From: F1-60-MAGs104 sp964355975
GTDB lineage: Bacteria; Planctomycetota; Phycisphaerae; Phycisphaerales; SM1A02
Direction: 5' to 3'
Length of the DNA: 64,000 nucleotides
NCBI GenBank assembly: GCA_964355975.1
Contig: CAYHFW010000011.1
Span: 1 to 64,000, forward strand
Positions within the stretch are counted from its first letter, which is position 1. Every line of letters starts with the position of its first letter. A model generated the notes under the pieces. The model had not been told where the DNA came from. It saw nothing but the letters and a program-made list of their open reading frames with translations, and made no database searches. A program made the translations under genes and the position numbers. This document shows, piece by piece, positions 57,185 to 64,000 of this stretch.

Positions 57185-58530
57185 CCCTTGTCGCGACGCT
57201 GTTGGCCGCGTGTGTTGTGTGCGCAGTCCAAGCGCCGGTTGAAAAACCAACATCACCACTGAAGGCGCTCGTCGATGCAGCACCGCTGGGCAGCGTCTTG
57301 AAGCTTCCTGCGGGCGTGTTTGATGGACCGCTCGTCGTTGATCGCGCGATCACCGTCGATGGCAGCGCTGGAACGATCGTCGACAGCCACGGCGTCGGCG
57401 ATGTCGTCATCGTGTCTGGTGAGGGAGCAACGGTGCGCGGTGTGCATGCGCGCGGCAGCGCTCTTGGGATGGACCGCGAAAGCGCAGGATTCGCTGTGAA
57501 GGCCGCGAAGGTGACGATCGAAGGTTGTCAGGTCGACAACTGCCTCTTTGGAATCAGCGTTGCCAATGGCGACGGCGCAATCATTCGTCGCAACAGCATC
57601 GTCGGCGCTGACTTGGCGATCGCCCGCCGTGGCGATGCGATCAAGGTCTTTCAAAGCGACGGCGTGGTGATCGAATCGAATCGCATCACAGATTCGCGCG
57701 ATCTCGTCGTCTGGTTTTCGAAGGATGCCATCGTGCGCGACAACGAGGTCGTGAACTCACGATATGGACTGCACTTCATGTACAGCCACAGCGCGGTCAT
57801 CGAAGAAAATCGCCTCAGCGACAATTCGGTTGGAGTGTTCTTGATGTTCAGCCAAGACCTGACGCTGCGTAAGAACTTTGTGCGGGGCTGTCGTGGTCCG
57901 AGCGGTTACGCACTTGGCATGAAAGACATGGACCGCGCCACAATCGTTGGCAATGTGTTCGTCGCCAACCGCGTCGGGGTCTTTCTCGACAACTCGCCGC
58001 AAGAAGTCGGTGTGTGGAACACGATCGAAGGCAATCTCTTCGCATGGAATGACATCGGGGTGCTGTCACAGCCATCGGTCAAGCGCAACGCGATTGTCGG
58101 TAATGCATTCGTCGAGAATCGCCAGCAAGTCTCGGTGAATTCAGCGGGATCGATGAATGGCAACGACTTCGCCCGCGACGGTCGCGGCAATCACTGGAGT
58201 GACTACGCGGGCTATGACCTCAATGGCGACGGCATCGGCGAACTCGCGCACGCCCCGCGCGAGGCATTCGGGCGGTTGGTCGATCGCCATCCACTGCTTC
58301 GAATTCTGGCCTACTCGCCCGCAGAAAACGCAATTGATTTCGCTGCGCGCGCAGTGCCTGTGTTCTTGCCTGCGCCGGCGTTTTCAGATCCGTCGCCACT
58401 GCTTTCGCCGCCGCATGTTGAGGTGCGCACATCTTCTGTCGCTGGAGGAAGTGCGATGGCGATTGTTGGATTCATTCTCATCGCAGTCGCGCTCATCGCA
58501 CTCGCACCCGCATGGAGAGGAAACTCATGA
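57181..58530 (+). CDS. nosD: NosD, periplasmic copper-site maturation protein
   Basis: A 449-residue protein with a signal peptide (MTLVATLLAACVVCAVQA) and a right-handed beta-helix of CASH/carbohydrate-binding type repeats (for example VTIEGCQVDNCLFGISVANGDGAIIRRNSIVG, VVIESNRITDSRDLVVWFSKDAIVRDNEV). The late block NHWSDYAGYDLNGDGIGELAH is characteristic of NosD. A C-terminal membrane helix (AMAIVGFILIAVALIALAP) anchors it. NosD works with the ABC proteins NosF and NosY to supply sulfur or copper to the NosZ CuZ site. ATG 57181 overlaps the upstream stop; the longer frame from 57085 is a shadow. Confidence 0.95.
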   Translation: MTLVATLLAACVVCAVQAPVEKPTSPLKALVDAAPLGSVLKLPAGVFDGPLVVDRAITVDGSAGTIVDSHGVGDVVIVSGEGATVRGVHARGSALGMDRESAGFAVKAAKVTIEGCQVDNCLFGISVANGDGAIIRRNSIVGADLAIARRGDAIKVFQSDGVVIESNRITDSRDLVVWFSKDAIVRDNEVVNSRYGLHFMYSHSAVIEENRLSDNSVGVFLMFSQDLTLRKNFVRGCRGPSGYALGMKDMDRATIVGNVFVANRVGVFLDNSPQEVGVWNTIEGNLFAWNDIGVLSQPSVKRNAIVGNAFVENRQQVSVNSAGSMNGNDFARDGRGNHWSDYAGYDLNGDGIGELAHAPREAFGRLVDRHPLLRILAYSPAENAIDFAARAVPVFLPAPAFSDPSPLLSPPHVEVRTSSVAGGSAMAIVGFILIAVALIALAPAWRGNS

Positions 58531-59270
58531 TCAACATCGTTGCACTTCGCAAGAATTACGGAAAGCGCATTGTTCTACGCGGAGTCACACTGCAGGTCGC
58601 GCGCGGTGAGGCCGTTGCGCTCTGGGGGGGCAACGGAGCAGGCAAGACGACCGTGCTGCGGTGCGTTCTTGGATTGACCCGATACGACGGTGGCATCTTC
58701 ATTGATGGAATCGACGCAACACGACAGGGCGCATGCGCACGCGGACGAATCGGCTATGTGCCGCAAGAGCTGCCCGCCCACGGATCATGGCGTGCGCTCG
58801 AGTCGCTTGAGTTCATCGCAAAGCTGCGCGGAGCGCCGCGCAAGAACTGCCAACTCCTGCTCGCACGAGTTGGTCTCGCCGCTGAGGCGCGCACGCGCAT
58901 CGAAGAGTTCAGCGGAGGAATGAAGCAGCGACTCGCACTCGCAATCGCGCTGCTTGATGATCCGCCAGTGCTGCTGCTCGACGAGGCGACTGCAGGACTC
59001 GATCTTGCAGGGCGCCGTCAACTGCTCGACCTATTGCAAGAGATTCGCGCCGATGGGCGCACGCTCTTGTTCACCTCGCACCGTCCAGATGAAATCGAAG
59101 AACTTGCTGATCGCGCCATTGCGCTCGACCAGGGAGTGGTGGTGCTCGATGGACCAGCGAGCGAACTCGATGCGCTCCTGTCGCCCAACCGCGCGAAGAA
59201 TGTCGACTCGATCGCGCGCATCGCACGCGGAGTCATTCAAGAAGGGGGATGCCGCAATGTCGCTCGCTAA
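58527..59270 (+). CDS. nosF: NosF, ABC transporter ATPase
   Basis: A 247-residue nucleotide-binding subunit of the NosDFY complex. Walker A is GGNGAGKTTVLRC, the Q-loop is IGYVPQELPAHGSW, the signature is EEFSGGMKQRLALAIALL, Walker B is VLLLDEATAGLD, and the switch His lies in FTSHRPDE. Start ATG 58527 overlaps the nosD stop (ATGA) and is preceded by GAGAGGAAA; ATG 58512 five codons upstream is a weaker alternative. It overlaps nosY by 14 bases. Confidence 0.95.
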   Translation: MINIVALRKNYGKRIVLRGVTLQVARGEAVALWGGNGAGKTTVLRCVLGLTRYDGGIFIDGIDATRQGACARGRIGYVPQELPAHGSWRALESLEFIAKLRGAPRKNCQLLLARVGLAAEARTRIEEFSGGMKQRLALAIALLDDPPVLLLDEATAGLDLAGRRQLLDLLQEIRADGRTLLFTSHRPDEIEELADRAIALDQGVVVLDGPASELDALLSPNRAKNVDSIARIARGVIQEGGCRNVAR

Positions 59271-60162
59271 CGCAATGAACGTCATGAACAATCCGTCTGC
59301 GCTGCAAGGCAGTGAAAGCGCGAAACGCAAGACGACCGCACTGCGAATCATCGGCACGATTGCGGCACGCGAGATACGCGATGCAGTGCGCAATCGATGG
59401 CTTGTCGCATTCGCGATCTGTTACGCGCTCTTGAGTGCAGCAATTTCACTGCTCACGCGCTCAGCAGTCGGCGGTGCTGGCGCTGCGGGATTCGGCCGAA
59501 CCGCTGCTGGGCTCATCAACCTTGTGATGGTGCTTGTGCCGTTGATGTCGATGACTGCAGCGGCGAGCAGTGTCGCGGGCGAGCGCGAGCGTGGCATGCT
59601 CGCATTTGTCTTGGCGCAACCCGTCTCGCTGCTCGAAGTGCTTCTTGGAAAGTTCCTCGGTCTCTCGATCGCGGTCGCTGCCGCTGTCGCGCTCGGGTTT
59701 GGCGTGGGTGCAGTTCTGATTTCTGGAACGGGTGGGGCAGACGCTGCGGCCTTTGTTGAGATGACGTTGCTCACCGGACTGCTCTCAGTCGCGATGGTCT
59801 CGCTTGGAATCCTTGTGAGTGCATGGTGTCGACGCACGAGCACTGCAACGACTGCAGTGTTGCTGACATGGCTCGCGCTTGTCTTCGGTTGCGATCTCAT
59901 TCTGATGGGAACCCACTTGGCTGTGCAGATGGGTGCGCCGATGATGTTTCATCTCGCACTCGCAAATCCACTGCAGGCGTTCAAGTTTGCGGCACTGCAA
60001 CCGCTCGGCGGCAGTCTTGATGTGCTCGGTCCTGCGGCAGGTTGGGCGGTCTACGAGTATGGCACTTGGTTGCGGCCGCTGCTCTTGGCGGCACTCGTGG
60101 TGTGGTGTCTGTGGCCATTCACCATTGCGTTCGTCGTGATGAAGCGAAAGGGGATCACATGA
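59257..60162 (+). CDS. nosY: NosY, ABC-2 type permease
   Basis: A 301-residue membrane protein with six helices, partner of NosF. Blocks include RIIGTIAAREIRDAVRNRWLVAFAICYALLS at the N-terminal coupling region and MSMTAAASSVAGERERGMLAFVLAQPVSLLEVLLGKFLG, a typical ABC-2/NosY element. The start is ATG 59257 (MSLANAMNVMNN); earlier frame from 58954 overlaps nosF too far. The stop overlaps the nosL start (ATGA). Confidence 0.94.
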   Translation: MSLANAMNVMNNPSALQGSESAKRKTTALRIIGTIAAREIRDAVRNRWLVAFAICYALLSAAISLLTRSAVGGAGAAGFGRTAAGLINLVMVLVPLMSMTAAASSVAGERERGMLAFVLAQPVSLLEVLLGKFLGLSIAVAAAVALGFGVGAVLISGTGGADAAAFVEMTLLTGLLSVAMVSLGILVSAWCRRTSTATTAVLLTWLALVFGCDLILMGTHLAVQMGAPMMFHLALANPLQAFKFAALQPLGGSLDVLGPAAGWAVYEYGTWLRPLLLAALVVWCLWPFTIAFVVMKRKGIT

Positions 60163-60605
60163 TTCGCCATATTGGCCTGCTCGCGTTTGTCGCACTGCTT
60201 CTCTCGTGCGAGAAGCCAACGATTGCTCCACCTGAGATTCGATGGGGAGTCGACGAGTGCGCGAACTGCATCATGACGATTCAAGAGGAGGCCTCTGCGT
60301 GCGCTGCGGTTCGTATCAGCAGCGAGGGCCGACTCGAGGTGCGCAGTTGCGACGACGTGAATTGCCTCGTCGAGTTGCTCGACGAGCAAGGCGACTTCGC
60401 ATCGTGGACTGTCTTTGTGCACGACCACGCGTCGCACGCATGGCTGCCAGCAACAAGCGCCAAGTTTGTGCGTGATGTGCAGATCAAGACTCCGATGGCA
60501 TCTGGAGTCGCGGCCTATGGCACGGGTGCGCCGAATCACGCATGCACCTGGGCTGAGATGACCGCGCAAATTCGCAACGAGTCAACCGTTCACCCAAAGA
60601 AGTAA
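60159..60605 (+). CDS. nosL: NosL, copper-chaperone lipoprotein
   Basis: A 148-residue outer-face lipoprotein, with signal MIRHIGLLAFVALLLSC and acylated Cys 17. The mature part has VDECANCIMTIQEEAS, corresponding to the CxxCxM copper(I)-binding motif of NosL, and the family block TWTVFVHD-like SWTVFVHDHASHAWLPATSAKFV. NosL supplies copper to NosZ. ATG 60159 overlaps the nosY stop. It is followed 11 bases later by the CoxIII-cytochrome c fusion gene. Confidence 0.94.
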   Translation: MIRHIGLLAFVALLLSCEKPTIAPPEIRWGVDECANCIMTIQEEASACAAVRISSEGRLEVRSCDDVNCLVELLDEQGDFASWTVFVHDHASHAWLPATSAKFVRDVQIKTPMASGVAAYGTGAPNHACTWAEMTAQIRNESTVHPKK

Positions 60606-60616
60606 GGAATCGCCCA

Positions 60617-61969
60617 ATGAGTCAGATCACGATCGACCAAGTTGAGACAGCGCACGCCTCGAACGAGCCGCATCCAGCGCATCACTTTCATTCACTCGAG
60701 CAGCAATTCGATGCGGCAAAACTCGGAATGTGGCTCTTTCTCGGCACAGAAGTGCTCTTTTTTGGTGCGTTGTTCGTGCTCTATGCGGTCTTGCGTTACC
60801 GCCATCCAGAGGTGTTCATTTGGGGAGCGAAGTTTCTCTCGCCCGCGATGGGCGGAATCAACACCGTTGTGCTGATCCTGAGCAGTCTGACTGCAGCACT
60901 TTCGGTAGGACTCATTCGCATGGGGCGGCGCCGCACAGCTTCGGCGTGCCTGATGTTGACTGCACTCTGCGGGGTTGTGTTTCTTGGGGTGAAGTATCAG
61001 GAGTATTCGCACAAGATTCACGAGGGACTGGTGTGGGGCCCAAGTTTTTATCGCGTGCCCGCACACGAGGTGGCAGCATTCGAGTCAGCGGTTGCAGCGG
61101 CTGCGCCCAAAGAAACCGCCGCGCCTGCGGTCGTCAGCGCATCAGTTGCGTCTAGCGCATCAGTTGCACCCGTCGCCGTGGTCGCAGCGCCCGCGGTGAA
61201 AGTCGTCGCGGCATCAGCTGGAAATGCAGTCGTCGGTCAGCAACTGTGGGATGCCACATGTCGCGCGTGTCACGGCGCGGGCGGCGAAGGAATCACCGGT
61301 CAGGGCAAGGACATCCGCACGAGCACATTCATCCTTGAACGCAATGACGAGCAACTGCTGAAGTTCATCAAGAGTGGACGCATGCCCTTCGACAAGTTGA
61401 ATACGACGGGCATTCAGATGCCGCCCAAAGGAGGCAATCCACTTCTCAAGGATGCAGACCTTCAAAACATCGTTGCGTACATCCGAACGATCGTTCATGC
61501 GGATGGCGCGGCCTCGACGGCTGCCGCAACCGCGCCTGCCGACAATTCTGCCGCATCCGCGCCTGCCGCCGCGAGCGCGCAACCTGTTGCAACAGCGCTC
61601 CCACCCGTGTGGATTCAAAAGTCGAGCATCCCCAACGCGCCCAACGGTCCTTCACAACTCGCTCCCGAGTTTTCGCTCGCTCCAGGAGAATCGTTTGTTG
61701 CGCCGGCCGATCCAGCAACCCGACCCGTGCTCGAACGCGATGTTCCTGTGGATGCGCACATGTTCTTTGCGATCTACTACGCGATGACCGGATTGCACGG
61801 AATTCACGTGCTCATCGGAATCGTCATCTTCGCATGGCTCGCAGTTGCAGTCGCACGCGGTCGATATGGTCCAAAGTCATTCACGGCGATCGACTTGAGC
61901 AGCCTGTACTGGCATCTCGTCGACGTGATCTGGATCTTTCTCTTTCCGCTCTTCTATCTCATCGACTGA
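60617..61969 (+). CDS. CoxIII-like membrane protein with an inserted cytochrome c domain
   Basis: A 450-residue chimera. Residues about 32-125 form three helices of haem-copper oxidase subunit III (KLGMWLFLGTEVLFFGALFVLYAVL; INTVVLILSSLTAALSVGLIRM), and residues about 380-450 form the last two (FFAIYYAMTGLHGIHVLIG, then YWHLVDVIWIFLFPLFYLI, both highly typical). Between them, flanked by Ala/Pro/Ser/Val-rich linkers (about 155-202 and 296-330), lies a class I cytochrome c: CRACH at 215-219 and axial Met 268 in IQMPPKGG. It lacks a catalytic subunit I in the window. Position as the last gene of the nos operon (AAGGA before ATG 60617, 11 bases after nosL) suggests electron delivery to NosZ. Confidence 0.92.
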   Translation: MSQITIDQVETAHASNEPHPAHHFHSLEQQFDAAKLGMWLFLGTEVLFFGALFVLYAVLRYRHPEVFIWGAKFLSPAMGGINTVVLILSSLTAALSVGLIRMGRRRTASACLMLTALCGVVFLGVKYQEYSHKIHEGLVWGPSFYRVPAHEVAAFESAVAAAAPKETAAPAVVSASVASSASVAPVAVVAAPAVKVVAASAGNAVVGQQLWDATCRACHGAGGEGITGQGKDIRTSTFILERNDEQLLKFIKSGRMPFDKLNTTGIQMPPKGGNPLLKDADLQNIVAYIRTIVHADGAASTAAATAPADNSAASAPAAASAQPVATALPPVWIQKSSIPNAPNGPSQLAPEFSLAPGESFVAPADPATRPVLERDVPVDAHMFFAIYYAMTGLHGIHVLIGIVIFAWLAVAVARGRYGPKSFTAIDLSSLYWHLVDVIWIFLFPLFYLID

Positions 61970-61978
61970 GCGAGAAAC

Positions 61979-62590
61979 TCACTCAGCTGCAGGCGGTGAG
62001 GTCTTGGCCTTTGATGCGTCGCCCTTGGCATCATCTTTCTTCTCGCCCTTCTTCTCTTCATCGGCGGGCTTGAATGTGTCGTGGCTCTCGTGCTCTTGGT
62101 GCTCGAGCGCCTCAACGGCATCTTTCGCAGCCTTGTAGTTACCCGCCAAGAGTGCCTGTTCGAGCGTGATCGAAAGAGTCAAAGTTGCGATGAGCTGCGT
62201 GCGCATGTCGAGCAAATACTCCGCGGTGTTATCGCCATACTTCGCCTTCGCGGCTGGCGTCATCTTGACGGTCGCACACATTCCTTTGGCAGCGACGAGT
62301 CCAGCTTGTAGCGATTGCACCGCCTCGAGGTCTTTCGTCTTGGTCGTTGCATCGAGGGCAGATTCTTCAAGTGCCTCAAAGCCGCGTTCGGCGCGCTTCA
62401 TCGCTCCCTCAAAACTCTGCGCTGGCCCGCCGCGACCGACGCGTGATCCGCGACCTTCAAACTGACCTTCGCCTTGCGGCTTCTGCGCAGTTGGTGCGGT
62501 TGGTGCAGCTGGCGCGGTTGGCGCACTCTGTGCCGAGGCGAATGAGCAGAACAAGAGTGAGACGCACGCAGCGATGTGAGTTGATTTCAT
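61979..62590 (-). CDS. Exported cytochrome b562-like four-helix protein
   Basis: A 203-residue protein with a signal peptide (MKSTHIAACVSLLFCSFASAQS) and a Pro/Ala/Thr linker, followed by a helix bundle about residues 60-180. The first helix, FEGAMKRAERGFEALEES, aligns with the Met-containing first helix of cytochrome b562, and NYKAAKDAVEALEHQEHESHDTF aligns with its His-containing last helix, so Met and His are at the haem-ligand positions. The Lys/Glu-rich C-terminus is extra. Haem binding is not proven; many proteins of this family lack it. Start ATG 62590 was chosen by signal peptide. It converges with the fusion gene, 10 bases away. Confidence 0.7.
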   Translation of the reverse strand: MKSTHIAACVSLLFCSFASAQSAPTAPAAPTAPTAQKPQGEGQFEGRGSRVGRGGPAQSFEGAMKRAERGFEALEESALDATTKTKDLEAVQSLQAGLVAAKGMCATVKMTPAAKAKYGDNTAEYLLDMRTQLIATLTLSITLEQALLAGNYKAAKDAVEALEHQEHESHDTFKPADEEKKGEKKDDAKGDASKAKTSPPAAE

Positions 62591-62613
62591 AAGGGTCGCG
62601 ATGGTAACGCTCG

Positions 62614-63753
62614 TTACCCCGTCCAACCACTTAGCACGATCGCCAAGTCAGCCGCACTCACCGCACCATCGAAATTCAAATCGCCGCGGCCGGCATGCGC
62701 ACCCCAAAGGCCAAGCAGTGCCGCGAGATCGGCGCCGTTGACGATGCCGTCGAGGTCAACATCGCCAGGCACAGGATGGTTCCACTGTCGATACGCGTCG
62801 AACGCCTCGCCTTGCGTTGCGAAGACCCCTGCGCCGCCCGCGCAATAATCGTCGCGCAATCTGCTGAGTACTTGTCGGTAAAGAGCATTGTTGACCGTTC
62901 GAAAGACAGTCAGCGTGAGGTGCACATTGATCTTCGTGAAGCGCGATGGATCGCGCGCAGCGATCGACGCATCAATCGCTGCGAAGAACAAGTCAACATC
63001 GCTCTGCGTGAGCGGCGGCGTTGGAGGAATCGTCGTGCCTGCTGCTTGCTCGGCAAAGATGTCGAGCCGACCGACACCGCCACAAAGCACGACGTATGAC
63101 GACGCTGGATCTGCCGTGAAATTGGCCGCATCTGCAAGAGGAAATGGATGGTGCCGCTGCGCGAGATCGAGTGGGCACTCATCGTGAAATGTGTTCGCCA
63201 AGATGTAGGCGTTTGTCCATCCCGCAGGTCGCTCTGACAAGGGCATGCTGAGATATCCAAGGGCAACAACTTCGCTGCGAAAGTCGAAGCCAGCCAACTG
63301 CGCACTCACGATCCAATCGTTGACTCCCATGCCGCCTGAACAGTGGCGATTGTTTGCGGCGCCAACAAGCGCATCGACACGCTGTTTGTTCTGAATAAAG
63401 TTGAGCGAATACTGCGCAGGTGTCGTCAGCGGTGTCGTCATTCCAAAGTCGCAGTGGGTTCCTGCGCCATGCCCGCGCGTGACCGCTTCGAGCATCACGT
63501 TGTCGCCGTATGTCACGCACGCATTTGCGAACGACTTCTCTGACTCGATCGTGAGGCGGTATCCATATTCCTCGCTGACCCCCATCGCCCAGCGAATGCG
63601 TGTGGCGGTATCGGCGAACACGGTTTGCGTCGGGTAAGTGAACGCGCCTTCCATGTGTGTGAACGATGTGAAATAGATCGGCGCGTCAGCGGCACAGATC
63701 TGAGTCATTACCCCGAGCGCACTCGCCGCGAAGATCTTCATCGTTGTCATCAT
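62614..63753 (-). CDS. Exported protein with dockerin-like C-terminus
   Basis: A 379-residue exported protein: signal peptide in MMTTMKIFAASALGVMTQICAADA, then an unassigned domain (about residues 25-310) with several Cys and the blocks YFTSFTHMEGAFTYPTQTVFAD and HCSGGMGVNDWIVSAQLAGFDFRSEVVALGYLSM. The C-terminus has two calcium-loop segments, DVDLDGIVNGADLAALLGLWG and DLNFDGAVSAADLAIVLSGWTG, and ends exactly like the protein at 15876-17636. ATG 63753 lies seven bases after GACAAT; ATG 63741 is an alternative that gives the same signal peptide core. Confidence 0.82.
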   Translation of the reverse strand: MMTTMKIFAASALGVMTQICAADAPIYFTSFTHMEGAFTYPTQTVFADTATRIRWAMGVSEEYGYRLTIESEKSFANACVTYGDNVMLEAVTRGHGAGTHCDFGMTTPLTTPAQYSLNFIQNKQRVDALVGAANNRHCSGGMGVNDWIVSAQLAGFDFRSEVVALGYLSMPLSERPAGWTNAYILANTFHDECPLDLAQRHHPFPLADAANFTADPASSYVVLCGGVGRLDIFAEQAAGTTIPPTPPLTQSDVDLFFAAIDASIAARDPSRFTKINVHLTLTVFRTVNNALYRQVLSRLRDDYCAGGAGVFATQGEAFDAYRQWNHPVPGDVDLDGIVNGADLAALLGLWGAHAGRGDLNFDGAVSAADLAIVLSGWTG

Positions 63754-63795
63754 GGCACGGATTGTCCCCTTGGCAAACAAACGGGACCCGAACTT

Positions 63796-64000
63796 TCAGG
63801 CGCTCGGTAACTGACTCGCAACCCACGCCGCTTCAGTGAGGCATGTCTCGACGGCGGGCAGCAGCCAATTGTCTTGATTCGCAAACCAGATTCGATCAGC
63901 AACAGGACGCCGCAGCGTTTCGCAGAGATTGCCCGCATAGGCGCCAGGCTTTGCGTAGGGCATCGCGTGCCCCCAGCGCGTCATACGAATCTGCGCGACA
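63796..64000 (-). CDS. C-terminal end of a flavin amine oxidase / FAD-dependent oxidoreductase (gene runs off the window)
   Basis: Only the last 67 or so residues lie inside the window; the frame is open through position 64000. The sequence RWGHAMPYAKPGAYAGNLCE, then WFANQDNWLLPAVETCLTEAAWVASQL is typical of the C-terminus of FAD-binding amine oxidase-like proteins, where the N-x-x-x-PAVE-x-A segment closes the FAD site. Substrate cannot be inferred. Confidence 0.75.
   Translation of the reverse strand, partial: VAQIRMTRWGHAMPYAKPGAYAGNLCETLRRPVADRIWFANQDNWLLPAVETCLTEAAWVASQLPSA

Noticed and set aside
60617..61969. The CoxIII-cytochrome c chimera as an assembly error
   Set aside because: Both parts are in one open frame with gradual Ala/Pro-rich linkers and the gene fits tightly after nosL, so an artefact is unlikely, although a read check would settle it.
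1..64000. tRNA, rRNA and CRISPR arrays
   Set aside because: I read both strands for T-loop sequences, rRNA landmarks and regularly spaced repeats and saw none; the apparent GGTTCGAATCC-like words lie in coding sequence without a cloverleaf.

Overview
The window looks like a chromosomal segment of a planctomycete, most likely of the class Phycisphaerae. This is inferred from gene content, not from a marker gene. The clues are exported proteins ending in a dockerin-like EF-hand pair (two here, both ending VLSGWTG), a PEP-CTERM-like C-terminus, a pseudopilin of the planctomycete H-X9-DG kind, a divergent ECF-type sigma factor beside a membrane-anchored kinase, and a clade II (Sec-exported) nitrous oxide reductase. 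No rRNA, tRNA, CRISPR array, transposase or integrase was seen.

Layout. 1-8100: an incomplete hypothetical gene; a toxin-antitoxin pair framed by two copies of a 49-bp palindrome; a small membrane protein; tyrA; a phosphodiesterase-TPR protein; a DUF899 protein; an MHS-type transporter. 8120-19520: an accessory stretch punctuated by five copies of a second palindromic repeat (called R here). Between the R copies lie an orphan antitoxin with a toxin scar, an intact higBA pair, a four-gene operon (Cys-rich secreted precursor, small membrane protein, atypical kinase, sigma factor), two duplicated lipoproteins, and secreted or surface proteins. 19574-22927: a glyoxalase-fold protein, fumC and a fatty acid desaturase. 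22962-32552: an Rrf2 regulator divergent from a complete cbb3 oxidase gene set (ccoNO fusion, ccoQ, one-heme ccoP, ccoG, fixH, a TauE/SafE-like gene, ccoI, ccoS) and an acetyltransferase. 32829-40187: lipoproteins and a TolC/HlyD/MacB-like ABC efflux operon headed by a Cys-rich exported protein. 40212-50320: alpha-mannosidase, catalase, a persulfide-dioxygenase-like MBL-rhodanese protein, an HD-GYP response regulator, prfC and small membrane proteins. 50440-53744: a phenylalanine hydroxylase-HPPD fusion followed by hmgA. 53784-61969: a second Rrf2 regulator divergent from a nos operon (nosZ, nosB-like, nosD, nosF, nosY, nosL) that ends with a CoxIII-like protein carrying an inserted cytochrome c. 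61979-64000: a cytochrome b562-like protein, a dockerin-tailed protein and the end of an amine-oxidase-like gene.

How it fits together. The organism appears to be a micro-aerobic to anaerobic respirer: a high-affinity cbb3 oxidase and N2O reduction, each beside its own Cys-containing Rrf2 sensor, with copper supply (CcoI, NosL) and possibly metal efflux. Aromatic amino acids are made through tyrA and broken down through PAH-HPPD and HmgA, though the aminotransferase between those steps and the last two steps are not in the window. About a dozen start codons sit 6-8 bases after a -10-like hexamer with no Shine-Dalgarno, which suggests that leaderless transcription is common in this genome.
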